From a virus: 60,968 nt of DNA. The translations under genes and the position numbers were made by a program. The stretch spans positions 1-60,968 of IMG/VR virus record IMGVR_UViG_3300010296_000008; one strand, 5' to 3'. A model generated the notes under the pieces. The model did no database searches. It saw only the letters and a program-made list of their open reading frames with translations, and was not told the origin of the DNA. Of this stretch, positions 1 to 6,806 are shown one piece after another. Positions within the stretch are counted from its first letter, which is position 1, and each line of letters begins with the position of its first letter.

Positions 1-1
1 A

Positions 2-178
2 GCTTATGATTTTGTTTCACAAGAGGTCAGAGCTGCGGAGGATCCAGAATTTGAAACGTTCTATACGAAAAACATCCTCCTCAATGAAGGACTCCGTGCC
101 TGGATGGCTCCAGTAGACCAACCACACGAGAACTTTGTGTTCCCCGAAGAAGTTCTTCCTAGAGGTAATGCTCTCTAA
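2..178 (+). CDS. psbD: Photosystem II D2 protein, C-terminal fragment
   Basis: Only the last 58 codons are inside the window; the gene continues off the left edge. The reading frame ends with [16 protein letters not shown], the characteristic D2 C-terminus, and contains [14 protein letters not shown] and [10 protein letters not shown], which are near invariant in cyanobacterial D2. Phage-encoded D2 is known to sustain photosystem II repair and energy supply during infection of marine cyanobacteria. The D1 C-terminus is different, so confusion with psbA is unlikely. A strong intrinsic terminator follows at 242-267, so psbD appears to close its transcription unit. Confidence 0.97.
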   Translation, partial: AYDFVSQEVRAAEDPEFETFYTKNILLNEGLRAWMAPVDQPHENFVFPEEVLPRGNAL

Positions 179-211
179 ATAGAACTGAATATCGTCGGCG
201 CACCATAGGTG

Positions 212-240
212 TTGGCAAAATCCAACTAACCTGCTATACT
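212..240 (+). promoter_or_regulatory. sigma70-type promoter before glutaredoxin
   Basis: TTGGCA (212-217), a 17-base spacer and TATACT (235-240) with an extended TGC just upstream. The predicted start (about 247) lies inside the 5' arm of the psbD terminator hairpin. RNA started here would lack most of that arm and should escape termination, while psbD read-through would be stopped. Confidence 0.65.
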
Positions 241-241
241 A

Positions 242-267
242 GGGGGGCATATATGCCCTCCTTTTTT
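242..267 (+). terminator. Intrinsic terminator of psbD
   Basis: A GGGGGGCAT / ATGCCCTCC stem (242-250 with 253-261, one G-U pair) is followed at once by six T residues (262-267). It separates psbD from the glutaredoxin gene starting at 269, and it overlaps the predicted start of the promoter at 212-240. Confidence 0.85.
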
Positions 268-268
268 A

Positions 269-514
269 ATGGAAGATTCAATCATCATCTATACTATGAG
301 TAACTGCAAGTATTGCAGTCTTGCAAAACAGCTTATGGATCGTGCTGGATTTTCATACATAGAGATGAAACTAGATCGAGATGTAACACGGGAACAGATC
401 AAAGAAATCTTTTCTAGAGATTCGATTACATTCCCTCAAGTTATTTTTAAAGGTGAACATCTTGGCGGTTTAGTTGAGACTGCAAAACATTTCCAAAAGG
501 AGGGATTTGTATGA
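269..514 (+). CDS. nrdC: Glutaredoxin
   Basis: An 81-residue single-domain thiol-disulfide oxidoreductase. The redox motif C13-K-Y-C16 follows the first beta strand (IIIYTMSN). The cis-proline segment TFPQV (P56) and the GG pair (66-67) are where glutaredoxins bind glutathione or the substrate. In T4-like phages this protein supplies reducing equivalents to ribonucleotide reductase. It starts two bases after the psbD terminator T-run, so its leader overlaps the terminator and it depends on the promoter at 212-240. Its last codons overlap the next small gene (ATGA), suggesting translational coupling. A degenerate paralogue lies at 28409-28750. Confidence 0.9.
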   Translation: MEDSIIIYTMSNCKYCSLAKQLMDRAGFSYIEMKLDRDVTREQIKEIFSRDSITFPQVIFKGEHLGGLVETAKHFQKEGFV

Positions 515-681
515 AATCCAAGATAAATAGGGGCATAGAGTTGATGTTAAGGAGGGCAAAAAAACCTCAGGAACCCGAGCAAAAGCGAAAGGGGTTCGCT
601 TTCAACCCCTCATTTAAACTCTTCCGCAAAAGATACTATCTGACACTTAGTCTGGAGTGGGAGGAATCAACTAAGGAGTAA
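511..681 (+). CDS. Small basic protein of unknown function
   Basis: A 56-codon ORF whose ATG overlaps the glutaredoxin stop by four bases. It has a very strong Shine-Dalgarno (AAAAGGAGGG) inside the end of the upstream gene. The product is strongly basic in the first half (RRAKKPQEPEQKRKG) and then has an aromatic, beta-like segment (FKLFRKRYYLTLSLEWEE). Coupled translation and the good ribosome binding site make it a credible gene. I do not recognise the family. A nucleic-acid or membrane-surface role would fit the charge, but that is a guess. Confidence 0.65.
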   Translation: MKSKINRGIELMLRRAKKPQEPEQKRKGFAFNPSFKLFRKRYYLTLSLEWEESTKE

Positions 682-687
682 TAAAAG

Positions 688-918
688 ATGCCAGTAGCAA
701 TTACACTATTCTTCAGTGCAGTATCTTGTGTAATGTTTTTCATCTTAGGAGGTATCATTGGTTGGGTAGGCAATGATGTTGTTTATTCGATGACTGGTAT
801 GGACGGTGAAGAACCATTCGATCATCCTGAAATGTATGACTCTAAAGGCAGAGCATATACTGGCGAACTTCTAAGTCTTACATTTGAAGACTACGAAGAA
901 GAAGACTACGACTCATAA
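688..918 (+). CDS. Small membrane protein, conserved-looking in cyanophages
   Basis: A 76-residue protein with one N-terminal hydrophobic segment (about residues 4-27, ITLFFSAVSCVMFFILGGII) and a soluble, very acidic C-terminus ending in EDYEEEDYDS. This predicts a single-pass inner-membrane protein with an acidic tail. It lies six bases after the preceding stop, with AAGGAG as ribosome binding site. I know of similar small single-pass proteins in cyanophages but of no assigned function. The late promoter for the next gene overlaps its stop codon. Confidence 0.7.
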   Translation: MPVAITLFFSAVSCVMFFILGGIIGWVGNDVVYSMTGMDGEEPFDHPEMYDSKGRAYTGELLSLTFEDYEEEDYDS

Positions 919-921
919 ATA
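914..921 (+). promoter_or_regulatory. T4-type late promoter box
   Basis: CATAAATA matches the T4-like late consensus (TATAAATA) in seven of eight positions. It is 27 bases before the ATG at 941, the same spacing class as the other late boxes in this window. Confidence 0.6.
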
Positions 922-940
922 CTAGAAAATCAGATTCATT

Positions 941-1378
941 ATGGCTGAATTATTAATTTCTGAAGTGCTCCAAAAAGTGAGCAATGCTAAAACTAAAGAA
1001 CAGAAGATCAAGATCCTTCGTGATAACAATTCCGAAGCCCTAAGGAAGATTCTTATCATCAACTTCGATCCTAGCATCGTGTCGAATCTTCCTGAAGGTG
1101 ATGTGCCTTTCAAACCAAACGAAGCTCCTGCTGGCACAGAGCATACCCGTCTCAGCACCGAGCATAAGATCCTCCACTACTTCGTGAAGGGTGGTGGCGA
1201 TAGTGTGCCTGCTCTGAAGCGTGAGACGATGTTTATGGGTCTCCTGGAGGGGTTACACGAGTCGGAAGCAGAGGTCGTCTGCCTCGCTAAAGACAAGAAC
1301 CTTAAGAAGAAATACAGGATCACCGAGAATGTCGTTAGAGAGGCATTCCCTAAGGTCCAGTGGGGAAACCGTCGCTAA
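941..1378 (+). CDS. DUF6433-like conserved cyanophage protein
   Basis: A 145-residue soluble protein. The N-terminal half is helical and charged (SEVLQKVSNAKTKEQKIKILRDNN). The C-terminal half has segments such as HYFVKGGGDSVPALKRE, FMGLLEGLHESEAEVVCLAKD and KKKYRITENVVREAFP, which I associate with a protein family of unknown function (DUF6433) common in T4-like cyanophages and pelagiphages. The function is not established. A late box at 914-921 suggests late expression. No catalytic motif is visible. Confidence 0.7.
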   Translation: MAELLISEVLQKVSNAKTKEQKIKILRDNNSEALRKILIINFDPSIVSNLPEGDVPFKPNEAPAGTEHTRLSTEHKILHYFVKGGGDSVPALKRETMFMGLLEGLHESEAEVVCLAKDKNLKKKYRITENVVREAFPKVQWGNRR

Positions 1379-1396
1379 TTGTATCGTAATATACAG

Positions 1397-1425
1397 TTGT
1401 CGTCGCCTACATAATATGGTATAAT
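1397..1425 (+). promoter_or_regulatory. sigma70-type promoter with inverted repeat over the -10
   Basis: TTGTCG (1397-1402), a 17-base spacer and TATAAT (1420-1425). The -10 lies in a perfect 6-bp inverted repeat, TATGGT (1415-1420) and ACCATA (1427-1432). It directs transcription into the small-gene cluster starting at 1491. Confidence 0.7.
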
Positions 1426-1432
1426 AACCATA

Positions 1433-1490
1433 CGTTCATCCTCCTCCCAGAGGAGGACGCAAGTAAGTCGCGGAACGGAGCGTTCATCCT
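1433..1490 (+). other. Structured 5' leader with direct repeat
   Basis: The leader between the promoter and the ATG at 1491 contains an 8-bp perfect hairpin, TCCTCCTC (1439-1446) with GAGGAGGA (1450-1457) and loop CCA. It also has a 10-base direct repeat, CGTTCATCCT, at 1433-1442 and 1481-1490, the second copy ending right before the start codon. The hairpin sequesters GGAGGA, the only strong Shine-Dalgarno-like sequence, about 35 bases before the ATG. This could be a translational control element; the role is unproven. Confidence 0.45.
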
Positions 1491-1685
1491 ATGTTATCAC
1501 TCGCTTTAATCTTTTTTAGTCACGTCCCACCTGAGGATTTCCTCAGATGTGAAGACTATGAATGGTTGAGGCAAGGTCTTGAGGAAACTCAATTGTTCAC
1601 CAGAGCAGAGAAGTTTGATCTTCTTGTGCATTGGATGAATCATACAGATCCTCATTGTTTTGATAGCAAGGACGCACACGACTGA
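1491..1685 (+). CDS. Small conserved-looking cyanophage protein
   Basis: 64 residues. A short hydrophobic start (MLSLALIFFSHV) is followed by an acidic and aromatic body (EDFLRCEDYEWLRQGLEETQLF, EKFDLLVHWMNHTDP). I know similar short proteins from T4-like cyanophages but no function. The start codon immediately follows the second copy of the CGTTCATCCT repeat, and the Shine-Dalgarno is weak (CGGAACGGAG). It is probably an early gene, because a host-type promoter precedes it and no late box does. Confidence 0.65.
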   Translation: MLSLALIFFSHVPPEDFLRCEDYEWLRQGLEETQLFTRAEKFDLLVHWMNHTDPHCFDSKDAHD

Positions 1686-1727
1686 AGGAACGGGAATTAA
1701 CATTCTCATTTCTTTAGGAGTAATCCA

Positions 1728-1892
1728 ATGAACACACTTCAACTTATTCGCAATCAGATCAAGAAAGCAGCTGCTCTGCACGATGCACAAATTCTCCACA
1801 CTTCTTACCGTGGAGTCAAGTACGAGTGCAAGCAGGGAGTCGATGAAGTTCACGGCACCTTCTGCTATCGCGGTCACACTTACAATAAGTGA
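1728..1892 (+). CDS. DUF4278-like small protein with two YRG motifs
   Basis: A 54-residue ORF with a good ribosome binding site (TAGGAG, 7 bases upstream). An amphipathic N-terminal helix (TLQLIRNQIKKAAALHDAQ) is followed by two copies of a Tyr-Arg-Gly motif, YRGVKYEC near residue 27 and YRGHTY near residue 47. This repeat is typical of DUF4278, a short family abundant in cyanobacteria and their phages. The function is unknown. It is followed at once by a strong terminator (1899-1923). Confidence 0.7.
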   Translation: MNTLQLIRNQIKKAAALHDAQILHTSYRGVKYECKQGVDEVHGTFCYRGHTYNK

Positions 1893-1898
1893 ATCTAA

Positions 1899-1923
1899 GG
1901 AGGGTTGACACCCTCCTTTTTTT
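1899..1923 (+). terminator. Intrinsic terminator after the DUF4278-like gene
   Basis: Perfect 7-bp stem GGAGGGT (1899-1905) with ACCCTCC (1910-1916), loop TGAC, followed by seven T residues. The loop and 3' arm contain the TTGACA -35 box of the next promoter. Confidence 0.9.
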
Positions 1924-1933
1924 GTGCTACTAT
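1905..1933 (+). promoter_or_regulatory. sigma70-type promoter embedded in the terminator
   Basis: Consensus TTGACA (1905-1910) lies inside the terminator hairpin. A 17-base spacer, which is the 3' arm and T-run, leads to TACTAT (1928-1933). TATACT at 1933-1938 is an alternative -10 with a poor 22-base spacing. It would restart transcription for the gene at 1955. Confidence 0.6.
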
Positions 1934-1954
1934 ATACTTAAACGCAGAGCTCTG

Positions 1955-2170
1955 ATGGAACCTAATAGGGAACGCCTAAAGTTAATCCTTAAGAATCTTA
2001 AGTCGTTAGTTGATGCCTTAGAGTCAGAAATTTATTCCGATCCAGACAGGTACAAATCTTCGATTGATACTCGTGGTACGCCAAGTTACTTAGACTGTGC
2101 TTACGAAGAAGTATTCAAAAACGCTTTAACTTATAGTGATGTCTCAGATGATGACGGGTATGCAGACTGA
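1955..2170 (+). CDS. Small helical protein of unknown function
   Basis: 71 residues from the ATG at 1955. An in-frame upstream ATG at 1889 lies before the terminator and the predicted transcription start, so it is unlikely to be used. The N-terminal half is a charged helix (MEPNRERLKLILKNLKSLVDALESEI); the remainder is acidic and ends in SDVSDDDGYAD. I know this as a type of small conserved cyanophage protein without assigned function. The end overlaps the start of the next gene at 2160. Confidence 0.7.
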   Translation: MEPNRERLKLILKNLKSLVDALESEIYSDPDRYKSSIDTRGTPSYLDCAYEEVFKNALTYSDVSDDDGYAD

Positions 2171-2381
2171 TTGGCGGTATTCTGGCGAAAAGATGAAACT
2201 ACGAGAGGAGTGCCTAAAAATTCTCCTTGGTAAATTTGGATCCGTATTGAATGAAGACGGATCTCCTGCACATTCTTCGCAATCAATCTATGAATGCGCC
2301 CACGACTGGATTAGTCAGGGACATATGATTAGCAGCGGAATCGTTTCTTACTACAAAGCTTATTATAATGACAAGACTTAA
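2160..2381 (+). CDS. Small conserved-looking cyanophage protein
   Basis: 73 residues. The ATG at 2160 overlaps the previous stop; the longer in-frame start at 2136 would overlap much more and adds a low-complexity MMSQMMTG leader. The body is soluble and mixed alpha/beta (YSGEKMKLREECLKILLGKFG, ESIYECAHDWI-like SIYECAHDWISQG, GIVSYYKAYY). No catalytic motif is evident and the function is unknown. Tight overlaps on both sides point to a coupled early operon running from 1955 to about 8056. Confidence 0.7.
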   Translation: MQTDWRYSGEKMKLREECLKILLGKFGSVLNEDGSPAHSSQSIYECAHDWISQGHMISSGIVSYYKAYYNDKT

Positions 2382-2553
2382 AGATCAAATTCGTTTGGCA
2401 AAAGCAGCACTTAAACTTGCCGAGACTAGACCAGAACTTTATACCTTAGAAGAACTTAGGTATATGGAAATGCAACTCAAGGTTGCGAAAAGAAATCTAG
2501 AACAAAAAAAATTACGAAAGAAGCAACAGCAAGGTTTTGGGTATGAAGATTGA
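2368..2553 (+). CDS. Small basic coiled-coil-like protein
   Basis: 61 residues, almost entirely helical and rich in Lys, Arg, Glu and Gln (RLKDQIRLAKAALKLAE, LEELRYMEMQLKVAKRNLEQKKLRKKQQQ). Its heptad-like leucine spacing suggests a short coiled coil. It overlaps the previous gene by 14 bases and the next one by 11. I do not recognise a family with known function. The overlaps on both sides support a real gene, though low-complexity helices can also arise by chance. Confidence 0.6.
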   Translation: MTRLKDQIRLAKAALKLAETRPELYTLEELRYMEMQLKVAKRNLEQKKLRKKQQQGFGYED

Positions 2554-3235
2554 CAATGAATTTCGTACAGTAGATAGAGCTCTTGTTGAAGATATCTTTC
2601 CTACTGCTATTGCTTATTATAAATTTCCAGAAGATAAACAAGAAGAACTAAAGAACGCAGTTCGTAGGGCAGTTAAAAAACCGAGACCAGGAGAAAACAA
2701 TTACCACGATAATTTGTTTCACTTCTATCAGCACGCTGGCGAACATCTTCTAGAAGATAATAAAGAGGAAAGTGTCTTCGCAGAATTTGAGTTGTTTCTA
2801 AAATCAGCTTATAAAGATTATGTGATGGGTATCTATGGGTGGAACACAAACCCCACTCCTTTTATTACAGATTGCTGGGTTAATATTACCAAGAGAGGTG
2901 GTAAGCAAGTTATTCATTCTCACGCCAATGCTTTTGTTTCTGGAACATACTATGTGAGTATGCCCGAAGGTGCTTCTCCATTGATCTTAACTAACCCTAA
3001 TCTTTCTGCCAATCGTCCTTACATCGGATTCGATCAGTCTGATGATACAGTATACAATCGTTCAGCTCACGTTGCAAATTGTGTTGACGGTTTTTTAGTT
3101 CTTTGGCCTAGTAATCTTGCCCACTATACAGAAGAGACGAAGTGTGATGAACCGAGAGTTTCTATCTCGATGAATTTTTCACCATCTGTTTTTACTGCTG
3201 GAGCATATAATTATCGTATTGAGCGTGATAAATGA
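2543..3235 (+). CDS. 2OG-Fe(II) oxygenase family protein, tandem copy 1
   Basis: 230 residues from the ATG at 2543 (a TTG two codons upstream is less likely). The core CWVNITKRGGKQVIHSH, SGTYYVSMP, LVLWPSNLAHYTEE and RVSISMNF is that of the 2OG-Fe(II) oxygenase group Pfam calls 2OG-FeII_Oxy_5. Candidate iron ligands are H125/H127 in HSH and H194 in SNLAH; R204-region RVSISMNF would bind 2-oxoglutarate. The substrate is unknown. The next gene (3232) is a clear paralogue, overlapping by ATGA, so this is a tandem duplication followed by divergence. Confidence 0.8.
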   Translation: MKIDNEFRTVDRALVEDIFPTAIAYYKFPEDKQEELKNAVRRAVKKPRPGENNYHDNLFHFYQHAGEHLLEDNKEESVFAEFELFLKSAYKDYVMGIYGWNTNPTPFITDCWVNITKRGGKQVIHSHANAFVSGTYYVSMPEGASPLILTNPNLSANRPYIGFDQSDDTVYNRSAHVANCVDGFLVLWPSNLAHYTEETKCDEPRVSISMNFSPSVFTAGAYNYRIERDK

Positions 3236-3894
3236 GAGAACAAATTTGCCCTATGTTCTCCACCCCACTTGGAGTTTATAGGTGGGATGAGGACAAGACT
3301 AATGAATTAAAAGATCTGACTCGTACTTTACTTGCGGAAAGATCGAAAGAAAATGACATCGATGGTTCTCCTGTTTCGTCAGATCTTTTTCATTTCTGGA
3401 ATACATCTGGTAGGAGTTTTCTCTATGAAGATCATCCTCTTATCAGAGAGTTTGAAAAGTTCTTGTCAGAATCTTACATTGATTTTACCCAGAATGTTTA
3501 TGAATGGGATATGACAACAGAGCATCACATCACAGAATGCTGGGTTAATGTGACTAAGAAAGGTGGGTGGCAATACAAACATAGCCATTCAAATAGCTTT
3601 GTTTCTGGCACTTTTTATCTCAACTACCCGCCAGGTTGTACTGGGTTAACGTTTACTCATTTTTCGAAAGAGAAAACTGCACCCTATCTTTCTCCTAATC
3701 CTAAGAGACCTAACAAGTACAACTCAGAAACCTTGACTATGAGACCTGATGAAGGTATACTGTTCTTATGGAGTAGTAACCTTACTCACGAGACAGAAAT
3801 CCTTACTGAAGATGTCAGGAGAGTTTCTATTTCAATGAACTTTGTACCCACAGTAATTGATACTGGGGTTTATCGCCTACGTTTATCTCAATGA
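3232..3894 (+). CDS. 2OG-Fe(II) oxygenase family protein, tandem copy 2
   Basis: 220 residues. It repeats the layout of the upstream gene segment by segment: ECWVNVTKKGGWQYKHSHSNSF, SGTFYLNYPPG, GILFLWSSNLTHETE and RRVSISMNFVP. Candidate ligands are H117/H119 and H186. The start overlaps the stop of copy 1 and its end overlaps thyX by four bases, so all three are probably translated in series. The family includes uncharacterised phage and bacterial dioxygenases; neither substrate nor activity can be inferred. The N-terminal 70 residues differ most from copy 1. Confidence 0.8.
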   Translation: MREQICPMFSTPLGVYRWDEDKTNELKDLTRTLLAERSKENDIDGSPVSSDLFHFWNTSGRSFLYEDHPLIREFEKFLSESYIDFTQNVYEWDMTTEHHITECWVNVTKKGGWQYKHSHSNSFVSGTFYLNYPPGCTGLTFTHFSKEKTAPYLSPNPKRPNKYNSETLTMRPDEGILFLWSSNLTHETEILTEDVRRVSISMNFVPTVIDTGVYRLRLSQ

Positions 3895-4532
3895 ATACCG
3901 CACGATTAATCTCTGTCACTCCTGATGCTGAAAAGACTATGGCATATGTTGCCAGGGTCAGCAATCCTAACAACCAAGAGAATCCTAACTATGCCAAACT
4001 CCTGGGTTACTGTATCAAGCACAACCACTGGTCTGTGTTTGAACAGTCTTTTATGACTCTTGAGTTGGAGACCACCAGGGGTATCGCAGCTCAAGTGCTG
4101 CGTCACCGTTCGTTCACATATCAAGAGTTTTCTCAGCGGTATGCTGACAGTTCTATGTTGGGAGATAGCGTACCTCTGTTTGATCTTCGTCGTCAGGATG
4201 ATAAGAACAGGCAGAACTCTATCGATGATATTGATGATTTCACTAAGCAGCAGTTTGAGATCTTAATTCAGAAACATTTTGCTGAAGCTATGGATCTTTA
4301 TAAGCAGATGCTTTCTAAGGGAATCGCAAAGGAGTGTGCTCGTTTTGTCTTGCCACTGGCAACGCCCACCAAAATCTATATGTCGGGCTCGTGCCGTTCT
4401 TGGATCCACTATATAAATTTGAGAACCGCTAATGGTACTCAGAAAGAACATATGGATCTTGCTAATTCTTGTAAGCAGATCTTTGTTGAACAATTTCCCA
4501 CAGTTGCTGAAGCTTTAGAATGGACTTCCTGA
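3891..4532 (+). CDS. thyX: Flavin-dependent thymidylate synthase
   Basis: 213 residues, normal for ThyX. The signature RHR-x7-S is intact: R71-H72-R73 followed by S81 (RHRSFTYQEFSQRY). The downstream blocks KECARFVLPLATPTKIYMSGSCRSWIHYINLR match the FAD and dUMP binding regions of the family. It makes dTMP from dUMP using methylene-tetrahydrofolate and FAD, supporting phage DNA synthesis. ThyX is common in T4-like cyanophages in place of T4 Td. Both ends overlap neighbouring genes (ATGA at the start, 13 bases at the end). Confidence 0.96.
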   Translation: MNTARLISVTPDAEKTMAYVARVSNPNNQENPNYAKLLGYCIKHNHWSVFEQSFMTLELETTRGIAAQVLRHRSFTYQEFSQRYADSSMLGDSVPLFDLRRQDDKNRQNSIDDIDDFTKQQFEILIQKHFAEAMDLYKQMLSKGIAKECARFVLPLATPTKIYMSGSCRSWIHYINLRTANGTQKEHMDLANSCKQIFVEQFPTVAEALEWTS

Positions 4533-5173
4533 ACGACATTAAAGTATACGATAATGTTTTAGATACACAGTCTAGCAAGCAGGTGTTTGAATTCCTTAGT
4601 AGGAATTTTTACACCCTTGCTCGTACTAATGATTCTGCGACATTAGAGCGTAGCAAAAATTTCCTCCGAGAAGAAAGAACGCAAGAAGAATTAGATACTT
4701 TTAAATCTAATTTTCTTGAACAGCAACTCCGCGACTCTTCTATTCGGGAGAAAGATTTGAAAGCAGATAAACTTTACTGGACACGTATCCATAAAGGTGC
4801 TCCTGAATGTACTGCAGAAGATGAAGAACTCTGTGTTGCATTGTATGATGCCTTGAAAGTCGTGTGTGATCTTCCTCCTTATCAAGTTCTTGGTAATGTC
4901 TATACTAATATGCTGCGGTGTATGGATAGACCCACAGCACACATTGACAATATCGATCCTAAGAATAGAACAATTATGTTCTACACCAATAATGAATGGT
5001 ATCGTGACTGGGGTGGAGAAACTATTTTCTATGACCTTGACGACAACATCATTAAAGCTGTGCAACCTAAACCTGGCAGGGTAGTTTCTTTTGATGGACG
5101 GATACCACACTCTGCACGTCCTCCTGTAACTTCTGCTTACACTCCTAGATACATTACAGTGATGAAGTTCTGA
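4520..5173 (+). CDS. 2OG-Fe(II) oxygenase, HxD type
   Basis: 217 residues with a complete facial triad: H141-I-D143 (PTAHIDN), distal H197 (GRIPHSARPP) and R210 (YTPRYITVMKF) for 2-oxoglutarate. The double-stranded beta-helix strands RTIMFYTN, GGETIFYD and PGRVVSFDGRIPHSA are easily seen. It belongs to the prolyl-4-hydroxylase-like oxygenases and is not closely similar to the two upstream family members. The substrate is unknown. It overlaps thyX by 13 bases and the next gene by one base. Confidence 0.85.
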   Translation: MDFLNDIKVYDNVLDTQSSKQVFEFLSRNFYTLARTNDSATLERSKNFLREERTQEELDTFKSNFLEQQLRDSSIREKDLKADKLYWTRIHKGAPECTAEDEELCVALYDALKVVCDLPPYQVLGNVYTNMLRCMDRPTAHIDNIDPKNRTIMFYTNNEWYRDWGGETIFYDLDDNIIKAVQPKPGRVVSFDGRIPHSARPPVTSAYTPRYITVMKF

Positions 5174-5802
5174 TGCCTTTATACGAATTTAGTGATAAGA
5201 ATACGGGAGAATCTGTAGGCGAATTGTTCCTCAGTTTTGATGGGTTGGAAGATTTTCTGGAGATGAATCCAAACCTTTGCGTTAAACCAGGAAAACTTAG
5301 GTATTTGGCTGATAAGTCTGATGAATCATTCCCTAGTTATCCTGATATGAATACTCATACTAAAGCGAAGGAGGAGAGGGGTGCTACTTTCAAACCAGCT
5401 GATCCTGCATCTTGGAATGACACTAAAGACCCTACCGAAAACTACACCAAGTATAAAGTAACTGATCGTCGTAAAAATAAGATCAGTCACTTTGAGGAAG
5501 ATATTAAAAAGTATGGTAAAATTGTTAGTGCTCCTAGAATGCTAGGGGAAGGTAGTAAAACTGATTTCCACGTTGACAAAATCGACTGTAGCGATCCTAT
5601 CACTTATGAGGAAGAGAGACAGCAACAAGAACAACAGGAAAGAGAAGACGCATCGCTTAAACAAAAGCGATACGAGCACGAACGAGGAATGCGTGGCACA
5701 AGCTCTAAGAATGCTATCAACTTAACTGATTCGCAGGCTCTTAATCCTTGGGAAAAAGGTTATGCTGAACAAAATCAAGACAACTACACAGATTTAAAAT
5801 AA
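5173..5802 (+). CDS. Conserved-looking phage protein, MPLYEF-type N-terminus
   Basis: 209 residues. The N-terminus (MPLYEFSDKNTGESVGELFLSFDGLEDFLEMNPNL) is a short beta/alpha module that also appears, shortened and diverged, at the start of the next gene. The remainder is highly charged with a glutamine and glutamate-rich helix (YEEERQQQEQQEREDASLKQKRYEHE). I associate this N-terminal pattern with conserved T4-like cyanophage proteins of unknown function. No enzyme motif is visible; a scaffolding or structural role is possible but unsupported. Confidence 0.65.
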   Translation: MPLYEFSDKNTGESVGELFLSFDGLEDFLEMNPNLCVKPGKLRYLADKSDESFPSYPDMNTHTKAKEERGATFKPADPASWNDTKDPTENYTKYKVTDRRKNKISHFEEDIKKYGKIVSAPRMLGEGSKTDFHVDKIDCSDPITYEEERQQQEQQEREDASLKQKRYEHERGMRGTSSKNAINLTDSQALNPWEKGYAEQNQDNYTDLK

Positions 5803-5808
5803 ATAGTT

Positions 5809-6045
5809 ATGCCGATTTATCCAGTAGTCAATCGTCACACAGGTGAAAAACAAGAACTAAACCTTTCTCTATCTTCTTACGAACAGTGGAGAAAGGACAA
5901 TCCAGATTGGGATAAGGACTGGTCCGCTGGGGTAGCAGGGTTAGGAGAGGTTGGTGACTGGAGAAATAAAACTGATGGAGGATGGAATGAAGTTCTCCAT
6001 AAAGTTTCTCAAGTCCCTGGATCAAACGTCAAACCCTACAAATAA
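5809..6045 (+). CDS. Conserved-looking small phage protein, MPIYPV-type
   Basis: 78 residues: MPIYPVVNRHTGEKQELNLSLSSYEQWRKDNPDWDKDW, then GVAGLGEVGDWRNKTDGGWNEVLHKVSQVPGSN. The first 35 residues parallel the N-terminus of the upstream gene (tyrosine, TGE and xxNPxx positions), so the two are probably related modules. Similar short proteins are common in cyanophages and pelagiphages, without known function. A late-like box (ATAAATA, 5799-5805) lies too close to the ATG to serve it. Confidence 0.65.
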   Translation: MPIYPVVNRHTGEKQELNLSLSSYEQWRKDNPDWDKDWSAGVAGLGEVGDWRNKTDGGWNEVLHKVSQVPGSNVKPYK

Positions 6046-6056
6046 CCAATACACCT

Positions 6057-6806
6057 ATGCCAAGGAAGAAGTCGCCAACAACTCTTTCTACTAAGCAGAT
6101 GAAGAGATCTAAACCGATCAACACATCTCTTATGAGGAACATTGAACCTCTAACAGAGAATCAAGAACTCCTCTGGGATGAATACGCAAAAGGACAGAAC
6201 CTAGTTGCCTATGGTGCAGCAGGTACAGGTAAAACATTCTGTCTGCTGTACAATGCATTGAAGGAAGTTCTCTCTGAGGACTCTCCGTACGAAAAAGTTT
6301 ATCTTGTGCGTTCTCTGGTTGCCACTAGAGAGATTGGATTCCTTCCTGGCACACACGACGACAAGAGCTTCCTTTACCAGATTCCTTATAAGAATATGGT
6401 GAAGCATATGTTCTCGATGTATACTGATAAGGAGTTCGAAACCCTCTATGACGACCTCCAGCGTCAAGAAACTATCAGCTTTTGGTCTACTTCTTTTCTT
6501 AGGGGTACGACTCTTGATAATGCTATTGTGATTGTGGACGAGTTCCAGAACTTGAATTTTCACGAGCTTGATAGTATAATTACTAGGGTTGGTGAGAATA
6601 GTAAGATCCACTTTGCTGGTGATGCTACTCAGACTGACTTACAGAAAGTGACCGAGCGCACTGGCATTCTAGATTTTATGCAAATCCTTGAGGGTATGCC
6701 CGAGATGTCGAAGATTGAATTCAGCATCGAGGATATTGTGAGATCTGGTCTTGTTAGATCGTATCTGGTCAGCAAGATCAATCAAGGTTACAATGAAAAA
6801 GTTTGA
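6057..6806 (+). CDS. phoH: PhoH-like P-loop ATPase
   Basis: 249 residues. Walker A is GAAGTGKT (53-60) and Walker B is VIVDEFQ with D161-E162. The segment HFAGDATQTDLQ is the sensor-like motif of PhoH/KhpA-type ATPases. PhoH genes are near universal in T4-like cyanophages. In host bacteria some belong to the phosphate-starvation regulon, but the biochemical role in the phage is not settled; an RNA-related ATPase is the usual suggestion. The gene overlaps the exonuclease gene by 14 bases and follows the small MPIY protein by 11 bases. Confidence 0.93.
   Translation: MPRKKSPTTLSTKQMKRSKPINTSLMRNIEPLTENQELLWDEYAKGQNLVAYGAAGTGKTFCLLYNALKEVLSEDSPYEKVYLVRSLVATREIGFLPGTHDDKSFLYQIPYKNMVKHMFSMYTDKEFETLYDDLQRQETISFWSTSFLRGTTLDNAIVIVDEFQNLNFHELDSIITRVGENSKIHFAGDATQTDLQKVTERTGILDFMQILEGMPEMSKIEFSIEDIVRSGLVRSYLVSKINQGYNEKV

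Noticed and set aside
175-181. CTAAATA at the psbD stop codon
   Set aside because: It matches the late box, but transcripts from it would pass through the psbD terminator before the glutaredoxin gene. The sigma70-type promoter at 212-240 is the better candidate, so the box is left unannotated.
5799-5805. Late-like box ATAAATA before the gene at 5809
   Set aside because: It lies four bases before the ATG, so a transcript would start inside the gene. The same applies to AATAAATA at 28092-28099. They probably arise from stop codons followed by A-rich sequence.
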